Of a stretch of DNA of 64,000 nt, positions 26,448 to 38,625 are shown piece after piece (the stretch's first letter is position 1; each line of letters begins with the position of its first letter). Source of the stretch: Himantopus leucocephalus. Lineage: Eukaryota; Chordata; Aves; Charadriiformes; Recurvirostridae. The stretch covers positions 11,382,789-11,446,788 of the forward strand of contig RSEF01000004.1 in assembly GCA_003993805.1 (NCBI GenBank), given 5' to 3'. The notes beneath the pieces are model-generated. The model worked only from the letters and a program-made list of their open reading frames with translations, had not been told where the DNA came from and searched no databases. The position numbers and the translations under genes were made by a program.

Positions 26448-26517
26448 CGAGGCTGGGGTAAACCATTACAACTCAGACAAAGTCAATAGGAGCACAGCGA
26501 CTGACATCAGCTTTGTG
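26448..26517. repeat. Possible decayed sauropsid palindrome
   Basis: 'gaggctggggtaaaccatta', then 'caaagtcaatagg', then 'ctgacatcagctttg' follow the order of an old reptile/bird palindrome recalled as 'gctggtgtaaatc...gaagtcaatgg...gatttacatcagc'. The arms match only moderately. Confidence 0.4.
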
Positions 26518-29500
26518 TCAGTAAATACTGACAAGATTGATCTCAAACTTTTTCAGAACAAAAGATTTTTGAAAATGGATTAAACAACATAAATGCTGAG
26601 CTGTTTTGCTAGACTGCAAATGGCATAACACATGCTTTGTGTGACATCTCTGAATTATCCCTTCGTGGTAATGTTGACATTACATGGTATTGACTCATGG
26701 AAGAAGCTTAAATACCCTTTTAAGTTTTCAAGACTCTTTGACAAAGCACTATTTCATTAACAAAATGTTAATGGAATCTAGGAAGCTTGAATATACAGTA
26801 TAGCCTGCTGGTTTCAAGAAGCTCTGTTCACTGACCAAGAGATGTGACTGCATCAGAGCAATGTAATTCTTATTTTTAGGCCAAAAGAAAAAGGAGCATC
26901 TCAAGCAGGACGCTCATCAATTGAGAAAGGAGGACCCAAGTCTACTTCCAGAGAGCTCCACTAAAGGGCTACCACACCTTCTGCTGGAGAAGGTCAAAAT
27001 AGCACAAAGAAAATACATCATACAGGGTAAGCTAGGAGAGGTGGCAGGGTTGACATTGGCTTGGGGCTAAGGCTTCTTTCCTGTGAAAAGGAGGAAGACC
27101 TAGAGAGCATCGGAATGAAGAATACATGCTCTGGGGTCATGTTTGGGAAAAGGGTAATTATATGCCTACAGCTAAAATTGCTGGCTCTAAGTATCCTGCT
27201 AATGACACAAATGGCGCTCAAATAAATACAGGGGTTTATGTTTGATGGGCTCACTGCTAGGAACAGAGCTCGGTTTTCAAGCTCTTGATCTGACCCAGAG
27301 CAGGGACTTGATGGTGAGCGAGGGGCAGTGCAGGCAGAGGACACGGCCTCACCAGGCGTCCTGTGTCGCTCGCCAGGGTGACAGGGGAAAACACTGTCGT
27401 GGCGAGACAGCAGCATGCACGGGATCGGTTTCCACCCCAGCCAGAACCTTTCACCTGTGAAGAGCGGAGAGCAGGTTCCCCTTCCGATGATGGGCGCTCG
27501 CTGTCTGCTAGGAGTGATTTCCATCGCAGCACACAGCCCGCAGCTGTGTGGGGAAGACCTGCTCACTGCCGAGCAACGTCCTGCTACTGCAGATGAAAGG
27601 TAGTGTTAACGCTGGAAAAACAGACACCTTTTTTTTAACTGTCTTTTCTGAGGTCCAATAGAGCAACAGATTGTTTATGAACAACTGCCTACAAATCTTT
27701 TTATCAATAGACTTATAACTATTTACAATGCACGCTGCTCATGACTGTGACGTGCTCCCAACACCTTTTCAACATTGAACGCCATATAGATACCATTTGT
27801 AAGTCGAATATTTGTATGAAAGGTGACGGACCTTTTCAAGCACAAAGCTTACTCACACACTGAATAGTAAAATTTCTAAAGTTAAGCTTTTCTGCTGTTT
27901 TCTAGATCTGCAACTGATTTAAGTAGTAAGGAAAGTCATTATGAACAAAAGAGATTGGGAGGGATGGGCAGGGAAATACTAGACCTCTGTCCATTTGCTT
28001 GCTTTCTGCATCTGATAGCGTTTTGTGTACCAACAGCTTCCACATTTCCTCTGCAACAGTCCATCTCGTCTTGTACTCACATAAAGTAGCAAGTGGCAGA
28101 AAATCATGTAAAAAAGAAACTAAAAATTCAGTGCATAAATGCAAAACTTGGCTGAGGCATTCGAGGGCCACCTCGCTGCCTGAAACTGCTTCTTTTCTTT
28201 TTTAAATTTTAGATTTCAAGTTGATAAAATCCACAGTAGTAAAGATAACTCTGCCTGACTGCCCAGTAGAAGGCATGATGAGAAGTTGTCTGTGAAGGGG
28301 AGAAGGCCTCAGAGATGCATCTGTATGAATCCATACAATATATTTAAATACATAAATAAATAAATAAAGGCAGTGGTACAGCTGCATATACAAATAACAG
28401 AATCAATCAAAATGGCAAAGCTGTGAAACGCACATGTGCTCGGGTACCGATGGCTGGATTACAGGGTGAAGTAATCCAGGTGATAATGAGACGGGAGTCA
28501 GGGAGTCTCCCGGGAGTGCGCTCCATGCCTGCCATCACCAATGCCATCGGCAGTTTTGCCTCCAGCCTTGATGGGATCAGGACCACGGATTGTAAAGGAA
28601 GAGGGGAGATCCGCAGCTGACATGACTGACTGATAGACAAAGGGCTTGCTCGCTGGCTGAAAACAGGCATTTTGGTGCAACAACAAAGCTTCATACACAT
28701 CTACCCAATTCCTACGTAACCAAGTGCAAAGTGATGCTGATGGTCACTACTGTTGCTCTCCTTAACAGCATCTTACCCTCTTATTTTTGTTTTTTTAATT
28801 CAAATCAAATTACCTTTACCTCGAGAGGTGTACAACAACTACAGTATTAACGGCAGTCTGATGCCCCAAAAAGTAGAAAAATACTCTTGTAGAAAGGGAC
28901 AAAAGATTTTGTGCCAGGCCGAAAGCAAAGCGCAGATGATTCATCTTTCCAAATACCTCGCTTGCTCTCATGAGTGGAGGAAAGCTGCACCGCCTGAGGA
29001 GTGCTTGGCTGCACTGCGTCAATGCAAGGGAGCCCTGCAAATCCTCAGGGGATTCCTTCCGGCACAAGACAATTCCACCATTCCATTCACCGCCAAAATA
29101 CAAGAGAAAAGTGCCCAGAGCACATCCTCGGCAGGCAAAGCAGCCCCCTGCTCTGTCCTCCAGATGTGGCTGTTAGCAACCTCTTCAGCTAAGAGAGTTT
29201 CCTCAAAATCTTGATGGCACTAAATTAAAAATAAAAGATTGAGGCTTTTCAAGAATAAGCAAATAAAGTCCTGAATGGTCGCTATGGTAATAGTGGCCAC
29301 ACACAAATCAGCGGCGTTTAACCTCTGCGCACAAGGAATACCGCCTACGAGCAGAGCATCCAGGTGAGCTCTCAGGGCTACTCCTATGGAAATGCAATAA
29401 CATAATAAAAGAGACAGAAAGAACACACGGAACATTCCTCAAAGGTTTCACAGAGAATATCATAGGTTTTGGTATAAATCAATTTAAAGGAATTATAGGA

Positions 29501-31899
29501 CAACCAAAATTCAAGGGAATTATAGGAAGAAAGACATTTCAATCTCGACTGCGAAGTATTGCACTCAGTCCAGGACACTGAACTTTGTGATCTCGCTGGG
29601 GTCGCGAATTTTCCACATGAATTAACAGACGCTCATTGAGCTGCAGCGACCAAGCAGGATTTTTATCCTAGCTGAAGATTTGCCCCACGATGTTCGCATC
29701 CCATTGCCAGGAAAGCATCTCCCACCCTCCAGATAGCATTGGTCAAAGCTCTCTGTGAATAACCACTTTATAATGTGAGACACTTACTATGCAGTGGGTC
29801 ACTGGTAACAGGGTTCAAAAAGGGACATTCAGATCTAAAATCACAAGCCTCTATAGTCAATGCTGAAAAAATTAGCTCTGTCTCAAAGGCTCTTATAGAC
29901 CTAGGAGGATCAACACGTTCAAAGAACAGATTGCTGCAGTACGCTAGCAAAGGTTACGGAAAGCTGAAAACCTTAAGGTCTTGCAAATCAATCTGTGTAT
30001 TGCACAAGTTTCTCCTCTTCCGAACCTGAGACAAATGCAGATTGTATTCGTCATGCTTTCAGAAAAACCTTTAATCAAAATCTCTCGCTCTCTTTTGAAC
30101 AAGCCTACAACACTCCAGAGATACAAAGATAACTGGAAGGCAGGAGTTCTGCAGGAGGGGCATTTTACTTCTAAAACTCCACTTCAGCCCCTTGCGATTA
30201 CACAGATTTCTAGTACCCCGACAACTCAGTATACTTACACCCATATTTTTCTTCAGCCGACACATTTAGCCACAAGTGCCGTGACTGTAAACTAAAAAAA
30301 AAAAAAATGAACCACTTTTTAAAAAAACTTCCTCAACTACATCTGCAGTTGTATTAATGTAAACCTCACTAGACACAACTGGCACCGCATGGTAGGATAT
30401 TTCTTTCCCGTTCATAGGAATGAGCTGATCGTAGCCGAGCTGAGCTGTAGCGCACCCTCCTGCCTGCCACTCAGGCACCTCTCTCCCCAGCTGGTCCTCA
30501 AGGAGGATGTCCATTGCTCCAGAAGAAAAACACCTGTGTAGCATCAGACACTGCCGATTTGCTTGAAGTAAGACGGTATTTACTCTCTCTGTAGTACATC
30601 TATAGGAATCAGCCTTTGCTTTTTATTTTCTTATCACTGCATAGGTCTTTAAGTCAAAAGATTAAAGAACTGGGAAAAGGTATACAAAACCTGATAATCC
30701 CAACACAGAGACCTTCCAATCATAAATACTTGTCATTCTTAGCAGAACATGCAACTTCCAATACGCTGTTCTGTTTCGGGCACATTTAAGTACCCTATAG
30801 AAATTACTTTATGCTTTATGAGAAATTACTCCTAAGGAACTTCAGATGAGTTTGGATCCTTCATCATTCATCATGTCAGCCACTCTACGGATAGTTACAC
30901 GCACTTTGCCTGCTCAGTTTTATCAAATAGCTAGCCCTAGGTTTTATTAATTTTCACTGGCTGCAGAAATTACAGAGATCTTATGCTTACTTATAAATCT
31001 TATCCTAACTTAGATCCAGCAAATCCGCTCAGCAGCAGACTACCCAAACCCGAGCTGTGGGGTTGTTGGTGAACAGAAAATACAATGTTCAGAGGGATTT
31101 CATTCCAAAACTTTTCCTCAAGAGTGAGTGCAAACCAGCAGCTCAACAAAGCTTTAACTCTTACCACAGGCTGGATAGCTTTGTGCAGACAAACTGGTCT
31201 TTGGTGGGAAGAGCAGCCAAGGTCTCAGCAGACAGGTTAGAGTTCACATGCAGGAAGCTTCCGAGAGGGACAGGCTAAAATTTTAGAGGGAGGGTGGAGC
31301 CATGGGACATTTGCTGTCAGCAAGAGTTCCCGGCAGCAGCCAGCAAGCACATCCCAGCATGTGTGCGTGCGTGCATGCGGTGGAGTTACAAAACTAAGCA
31401 AGAATCCCAAAAATGGCTGCAGCCATATTTCTCTTCTCAACCAGGGAGAAATGACTTTATCAGGGACATAATAGGGCTCTCCTGAGGGCACCTAACAACT
31501 TCCTAACATCATCAAGACTATAGGCAGCAGGAATTTACCGCAATCCACAAGAGTTTCCCAAAATGCTCTCCCCTCCCATAAATTATATTGTGTATTGTTT
31601 ATACACTCATATATATGAAGGTAAACAAAATATCCACTTATCTAGCATGCATGAATCACATTTTAATATATGCGTGTAAGCACATGTACGTGTTAAATCA
31701 ACATGATTCTAGGTTTTGTACTTTCAGTGGAAATCCCCCACATTACTGTCAAAGCCACAATTGTTAATGTAACAGTCCTACTGCAAATAAAGAAAAGGAA
31801 AAGCAGAACAAATATTTAGTGTGTGTATATATACACACAATATTTTGTATATGCTTCCTCTAGAATGTTACTTTGCTAGATTTCATATAGCACTTCTCC
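26518..31899. other. Non-coding DNA with a mildly GC-rich patch, no gene seen
   Basis: About 27240-27600 is GC-richer and gives a 182-codon minus frame (27018-27566) overlapping several plus frames. None has a recognisable domain. Also present are a short (AAAT)n run near 28349-28368, an A run (30294-30307), a gtgcgtgcgtgcatgc run near 31360, and a 153-codon plus frame (28753-29214) that I do not recognise. Confidence 0.6.
31820..31839. repeat. Perfect 20-base palindrome of TG/TA/CA
   Basis: 'tgtgtgtatatatacacaca' is its own reverse complement. It is an alternating purine/pyrimidine run that can extrude a cruciform, and is most likely of microsatellite origin. Confidence 0.95.
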
Positions 31900-32330
31900 T
31901 CGCTGGCTTTTTGCTCCGTAAAAGCAGTGTAAGAAGCACAGTGTAAATGGGAGCAAGCCCTGGTGCAGGGGAGAAGGGCTCCCGTTGCACCCAGAGCCCT
32001 GGCCGTGCAGCACAACCACCCCGAGGCCACACAAGCCCCGCGTGGCATCCGCAGCATCAGTCCCATGAGCCCACGCTTCAAAGAAACAGCAAACTGGGGA
32101 AGCGCCCGCTCAGGACATGGAACCCGCTGGGGTGGCTTGGGGTCTGCAGCTCCCACAAGCCTCCTTTCCATGCGGCCACCCCTTGGCCCACCTTGGGCGT
32201 CCCTGGAGCTGGAGGTCCCCTCCACCCTGGCAGCTTCATGGGTACGGGGAGTCCTGGAGGCGGTTCCCAGCTTCAAACACCTCCCTTTGGAGCACTTCAG
32301 CCACCTGTTCCACACAGTAAAATATTGAAT
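31900..32330. other. GC-rich patch
   Basis: An abrupt rise in GC and CpG with a sharp edge at the 3' side. Frames on both strands (176 codons minus at 31860-32390; 145 and 121 plus) overlap completely. This is expected from composition, and no protein family is recognised. Confidence 0.6.
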
Positions 32331-35189
32331 CCATTTAATGAGGCTTCCAGTAAAATAACTCCTTTGAAGTCCCTCAGACCATGACAGCAATTAACTCAAG
32401 ACCCATCTTCACTTTTGTTGTTTTACCTGCTCTTATTCAAGAGCAACAACATCACTGATGGTGCAAATTATTTCCCCGCGCAGGCAGTAAGGGAACGTGT
32501 CTCACATCCAGCGGTTACAGTCAGCTGGCAAAGTGACCTGACTGCAATTACAGCCCCAATGAGTAGTTTCTTCAACGTGCCTGGGCTCACCCTGATTTTT
32601 TTAATAGCCTCCATTTTGCAGACGTAAGACCATAAGGCAGTTCACTGCCTTTATCCTGGCAGCATTTAGGTATGTAACCTACCGCACCTATAGGTGAGCC
32701 AGGTAAGGGTGGCATCAGAGAACGTATACACAAATGGGATCGTGAACCGTGGCTCCTCTTAACAGAGCTGTTCCCAAGCACGTCCCACTTCAGTGTTACA
32801 CAGACACGTAATACTTTTCAAAAACTTTTCTCCAAATGTACGCGACGTGCATTATTTGCATCACGAATTGTTTAGAACTATGCATATTAAAAAGCAAATA
32901 TGACATCAAGTGGAGTATAAATGAATATAATTTTTAAAAAGCTAAAAAGTCTAGTGAAATATGAGTTTCTCCACATTAGAAAATGAGAGAAATACGAAAT
33001 GAGGAAGACAGCAAGCAATAGATACACAACTGCAGATCGTTAGTCTAAAAATGCCCTTGGAAGAAACTCTTTCAAGGTTTTCTGTTTGTTTTATTTCTGT
33101 TTCTGTTTTTTTTTATTTGTTTTGGGTTTTGTTTTTAAAGTGAGCAAGAATAAGGATAAAAGGAAACTAATTCCCCACGAATGGGCCTCCTACAGACCAA
33201 GCGGGATGGCCTGCTGGCTCCGGCCACAACGCTGTAACCTCTGCGAGGGGAGGGCATGTGAGTGCACACGTCCCCTGGAACAAGGTTCAAGATACCGATT
33301 CTCACCGATGGCAATACAGATGTCACAGGGAAAACAAAGAAACATCCAAAACCTTCTCCTTGTGTATGTCTGACGATGTCACCTGCATCCTGTACGCTAA
33401 GCTGTTGGCCAGGATTGCATCTCCAGACCCCTGAGGGCACAAGAACACACCACTCCAAAGCAAAAAAGACAGAAGAAATAGTCTCAACCTGGAATTTCTA
33501 TTCTGTGAGAAATTCCAATATTTTCATGAGTTCAGAAGGGAAATGAAATCCTAAAATATTCCTGCAAAATTGAAGTTATGAAAACATTTTACGGAAATGT
33601 TACATTTTAATAATATGCAGTGGTAGACTGAAAATGTTAAAATTACCCTAATGTAACAAAATATAAGATAAAGCATATAGTAAACATGAAAACTACACCA
33701 TAAATAAATAAAATTAAAAAAAATAAAAATTTAAAGAAAAAAAACAAACAGAAACCTGAGCAAATGAAAACATTTCAGCATCATCAAAATGAAACAATTC
33801 AACATTATACCAACAGAGATGAAAGTCAAATGATGCATTGGAACACGTTTTCTCTCAAAACTGATTATAATCAACAAAATTTCTATAGAAATTTTCATTT
33901 TTATCCAAACTGGGTTTCAGATTCAGAGCTGTTTGAACATTCTGACTATGTATACCCATGAAAACCGCTGCCATCCCGACCTCCTATGCGAAGGTGACGG
34001 AGGCGAATGGAAAAGTGTTACTCATTCTTACCAAAGGAAAGCCTAAGACTTATGGTTTCTACAAAATTGGTGGTCTTGGCTTATTTCTCAGCAAAAAAAT
34101 GCTTTAAGGAGAGGTGAAGCAAAGCTATTGTTACTAAGACTTTCTTACTGTAAGAAACCATACTACAGTGCATTTACTGGTATGCTATGAAATACCATAA
34201 ATCATTCTGACAACATGATACTTGTCAAAATAAAGGCATAAAATACATCTTGGAATAAAATATCCTCAATCTTATTTATTTGTTTGCTCACTCATGCCAT
34301 TTGGCTTTTCTCAGTGGGTTTCCCAGTCGTTAGGGTGAATTAGTGAGATTCTGCTGTAAAAACATAACCATGTGCATATTCGCAGGCTTATACACTCTGA
34401 ATATCTGCATATAGCACTGTGCAGTCATTCAAGAGAACTAAAAATAAAGCTTTCAAAGGACATTTCAGTTTTCCTGCGATATTTTTTTCTCTTTTCCAGC
34501 ATTTCCCCCCCCCCCGCCAAATATTTCACTAATGCTCAACAGTGGCATGGTTTAAGGGAGTCCTGCATGGAAAGCTCCTTCAGCTGCTTAGCCCAACAGC
34601 ATAAATTTGATCTCGTAATTAGTATTCAGCTCAGCATCTTGGATAGAAACCAATGTTACAGCCAAGAGGTGGTTTAAATCACATAAATCATAGATCAATG
34701 ACAGAACTCTAAGCACTGGATAGATTACAAAAGTAAGCTTTAGTTAAAAATAGATTAACCATTTCCCTGCAGGAATTCCTTCAAAAAAGCCCTGAATATA
34801 AAACAAATAAAATTAAATCTGATAATTTTTTTTCTAATGTATGCATATACTAGATGAATTGTTCCTTCCCTTGACAGTTACACACTGATTAAAGAAATGT
34901 GTTAACATGCTATTTCAATGGAAAATATTGTAAATTGTGGAGACTTTAATTTTTTTAATGAGCCTTTAATAGCTAGTAAGAACATACCAGCAATGTTGTG
35001 TACAGCTAGGCTTATAGCAAATGTCACAGCAACTAACAGATATTTCTTTAGTTGCTGCTTTTATAAAGAGGGCAAAAATCCTGCCCAAGCCGAGAAAAAT
35101 GTTTTTGAGAAGTGTTTTTAAAGTACTTTGTGTTTTAAATTTCAGCTAATGAAGGGCGCAGTTCTAAGGAGTATCACGAGCCATCTGCT
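32331..35189. other. AT-rich non-coding DNA, no gene seen
   Basis: Includes an A-rich stretch at 33705-33755 and an 11-base C run (34505-34515). No coding or repeat family is supported. Confidence 0.65.
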
Positions 35190-35373
35190 CTCCTGATTTA
35201 AGCGCCCATGGGAGTACTCAGCATCCTGAAGGATTGTGCCCAAGATCACCAAATTGTTAAAAGTTCAGTGGACGAGGAAATACGGGGCTGAATCTCTTCC
35301 CCTTGACTAAGGAAGCAAGGAGGGTTTGGCTTCTGCAATCAAATTCTCCGCCGGTGTAAACCAGCATTACACC
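35190..35373. repeat. Cluster of decayed sauropsid repeats
   Basis: Three signatures follow one another. 'ctcctgatttaagcgcccat' with 'gggagtactcagcatcctga' resembles a reptile/bird palindrome recalled as 'cctgattttcagagcaccc...gtgctcagcacctctgaaaa'. 'gtgcccaagatcacc' resembles the MIR/L2 'ttgcccaaggtcacac' segment. 'ccggtgtaaaccagcattac' (35351-35370) resembles the 'ggtgtaaatcagcattac' arm of another palindrome. All matches are from memory. Confidence 0.45.
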
Positions 35374-37098
35374 AAACAGGGGTGTACCGGCAGATGCAGA
35401 TCGTGTCAACCAGGAACCCACCCTGCAAACTGAGAACTATAGAATACAAATTAAAAGTATGTGCTTCCTGCTGCATGTTACTGCGTTTTCCTCCCATGAG
35501 GTCAGACATTAAAAAAAGAAAAAAAAAAAAAATAAAAAACCACCCACAAGGAAACCCAAACCACTTCTCAGCATCTGAAGGAATATTTGCATGGCTATTT
35601 TCTTAGTTGCGGAATTGAAAGTGAGAAATGCCTTAGCAGCACCTCAGCCACTCCTCAGGCTGGAGAATCACTCGGTTCCAAGCCATCATGGCTGGAATAA
35701 TGCACTCAAATTCCTCCCGCTGACCGGCAGGCGCACAGGAGGAAAAGAGCCTTTTCAGCACACGCAGTCCGAGGCAGTTCAAGCAACATCAAACAGATGA
35801 AAAGCATCAGGCACCCAGTCCCGCCACCTCGTACGCCCTTTTAGGCTCTTTAAATGCAGCTTAAAATCAGTTAGAAAACGATCAAACAAACTGGGAGAAA
35901 CCCAAAATTTCCTGTCTCTGGACTAAAAAAATTTTGATCAAATAGAGAACTGAAAATACTGGAATTCACCCCAATAAAAAGTTGCACAATTCTTGAACTG
36001 ATAAATAACTGTTATAGCCACGATATAGTGAACCCACACTTCCTGAACACCAATACCTGGCTGTATATTTAACTTTCCACAGATCACAAAAATGTGACTA
36101 TAATTGTTGTTGCATACCTAGCATTTTAAATATAAACAATGTCTCTTTTATAGCCATTTACATTTGTTTTCAAATACTCCAGATCCATCAAGAAGAACAT
36201 TTTTAAACTTTTAGCGCTTTGTGGAAATTACTACTTTCAGTTTCCAAGGACTTGTTTCGCCATAAGAAGAAATAAAAAAGCAAGCTGCTCGATGGCTATT
36301 TGAAGAACAACATTGAGATTTCAAAAATGGCACCCGGTGTGATAGAAGACTGCAATATATGCAATCAAGAGATAGATTCAAACAATAATAACTATCACAG
36401 GCTCCAGGGCATAGCAGAATGTGTCATTTACTTCAGACCCACTCCTTTAAACATCAGTCCTACAAGCAGTTCAGTGGAAAATAGATGGGACTGCTCACGT
36501 ACGTGTAGACTGCTCACACAAGGAAGTTTTCAGAGGCTCTACTTTTTCTAAGGTGTTGAAAAATGCATATCGAGTTTGGTAAAACTAAAAAAAAAAAAAA
36601 AAAAAGAGGGAAAAAAAGAATCTCTTGTAATAAGCCAAATTGTCAGGGAGATGTCAGGGTTAATTTTTAAAGGCACATTTCCCTCCAGCAACAATTCTCT
36701 TTAATTATTTCAATGTGAAACACATTATCAGACATGTTCACTGCCTGTTCTCAGCTCGCAGTGGCTGACACAAGATAGGTACAAGATGTTAAGACTTCTC
36801 CACTGACGCTCGCACACGCAGGTGCTGGGTCCCGGGTCCTCGCTGGCTCTGGTGGAATAAGAGGGTGGGCGGCACTTCCAAGCTCCTCGTACCAAACTTC
36901 TGGTTCCAGCACCTCATAGTCCCGACACCAAAACGGGGCAGGATACGGCTGAGAAAAAGCTGCAGGATTTCAGAGTACGGCCCTTGACAAGTAAACAGGC
37001 ACCGAGCGCAGCACAGCGCCTGCAGTCACGCTGGTTAAAGGGTTATCAGGTAACCATAACACTCGTGACAGCCTTTCAGCGTATTTGCATGGGAATTT
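35374..37098. other. Non-coding DNA, no gene seen
   Basis: Holds A-rich runs at about 35511-35540 and 36587-36605, and a GC-richer, CpG-bearing part at about 36805-37030. The stretch 36655-36785 reads like slowly evolving non-coding DNA but this is untested. Confidence 0.65.
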
Positions 37099-37186
37099 CC
37101 CCAGGTTTTTGTTTTTTTTTTTTTAACTTTGAGGTTTAATAGTCANCCCCAGGTATTTTTTTTTTTAACTTTGAGGTTTAATAGTC
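37099..37186. repeat. Direct duplication across an N (assembly false duplication)
   Basis: 37099-37145 and 37147-37186 both read 'ccccagg', a T run, then 'aactttgaggtttaatagtc', with the N at 37146 between them. They differ in T-run length and by an internal g. A homopolymer-driven failure to merge contig ends is the likely cause. Confidence 0.9.
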
Positions 37187-38539
37187 GTGTGGAAGAGATA
37201 GCACAAATGTGGCAGAGTCCAGTGAGAAGGCTGCTGGTACACTGCAGCACGCTGAGCTGCTGCAGGACACGGTCACACGGGATGTTTCTCCAGTAGTTTG
37301 TGAGAAACACTTTATGTTCCTCCCAAGTAGTAAGGGACCCTGTTCACAGACTTGAAATAAAATATCAGCTCAAAAATATGAGTGACAGTCGTTTCAAATT
37401 TAGATATATAGAAGAAACCTTGATCTAATGAATCGGTTGAGTGTCAGAAAGCAGCACGTTTGATCGAGTGTTACAGTTGGTGAAGGTGGGTTTTCTATTT
37501 TCTAACATAATTTCGAACTTGGGAGACATGTATTTAAAGTTCTTCAATACACCAGAAGCCACATCGATCTATTCACTCCTCACTTTGGTGTGAGGAAAGT
37601 CTAATCCTTTTCTTGAGAAGGAAGGCTGGAAGGGAAGAGGCTTTGGACCAACTCTACCAGATCGGCTGTAATCTAATGGTCTTTTTTATACCACCTACAG
37701 TAAAACTCACTATATAGCTAGTCGTAAGATTAAAAGCTTTTCAAGTTGCTATCTTGGGAAATTTCTTTCAAGGAAATTACTACAAAGCCTTGTTTTAGTG
37801 TGTTCCCCTACTGTGCGTCCTACTGTGTTTTTTTAATAAGGAAAGCTATCCATCCATAGAGGTGTATCCTGTTCTCCATGCTTGAGTGTCTAACAGCAGG
37901 CACATACAGTAGACACTCTGATGTTTTGCCTCTTTAATTTTCACTCCATAATGTTGGTGCCTGGTTTTCCCGACTGCACCTTCAGAGCGGTTTAATTATG
38001 GGCGTGCGCAGAATTTTGAAGGGATTTTCAACAACAAAATTCAGATGTTAGGAACAAGCTTAATACTTAAAGATATTCAGAATTTTTTATCATAAAATAA
38101 AATCCTGCTAAGCAGTTATCACAGGAGGGAAAGTGCAATAAAATTACCAAGAGAAAAAATACAAATACCTCATGACTAAAACAGAAAAGGCTATCGAGTT
38201 GCTTCATTTAGTCTTTAAAATATGCTTCACATAGATATAGAGATGCCTCATTTTAGTCTTTAAAAAGACAACCGTACGCTACATATGAAAGTATGGCAGA
38301 TAGACCACCATGCTTTCAAGCAAAAGGGACAGCGTCGTAGGTTTCTACGCTCCAACTCCCAACTGAATGAAAATAGCTCATGACACTGAATTTATTAGCC
38401 CAGAGATTTTACCACTGATTTTGATGAAATTTTTTAAATCAAGCCAAGCAGCTCCCCGATAAAAGGTTACCATACTACGCAAATATCAGACCTGAAACAT
38501 TTTTTTTATAATAAGGGGCCAGGTACCAGGTTATAAAGT
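37187..38539. other. Non-coding DNA, no gene seen
   Basis: AT-rich. Contains a small dispersed pair ('ttcatttagtctttaaaa' at 38201-38220 and a near copy at 38245-38265). No gene is supported. Confidence 0.65.
38201..38265. repeat. Close pair of 20-21 base direct repeats
   Basis: 'gcttcatttagtctttaaaa' (38201-38220) recurs as 'gcctcattttagtctttaaa' plus one a (38245-38265), differing by one substitution and one inserted t. A minor local duplication. Confidence 0.85.
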
Positions 38540-38625
38540 GAGCACTGCTCCATTGACTTCAGACACGGGTATGAAAATTGATTCAACGGAGCACCATCAG
38601 TCCTCGCCAGCTGAGTATCTGTCCC
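38540..38625. repeat. Decayed sauropsid palindrome (MITE-like)
   Basis: 'tgctccattgacttca' and a downstream 'tgattcaacggagca' are imperfect inverted copies, followed by 'gccagctgagtatctg'. The order matches a reptile/bird palindrome recalled as 'gctccattgacttcaatggagc...ccagctgaggatctggcc'. Confidence 0.55.

Noticed and set aside
27018..27566. 182-codon minus-strand open frame
   Set aside because: No recognisable domain; opposed by several overlapping frames on the other strand in a GC-richer patch.
31860..32390. 176-codon minus-strand open frame
   Set aside because: Fully overlapped by antisense frames in a GC-rich patch; no family recognised.
36587..36605. Poly-A run considered as a retroposon tail
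   Set aside because: Upstream sequence shows no recognisable SINE, LINE or gene-derived body.
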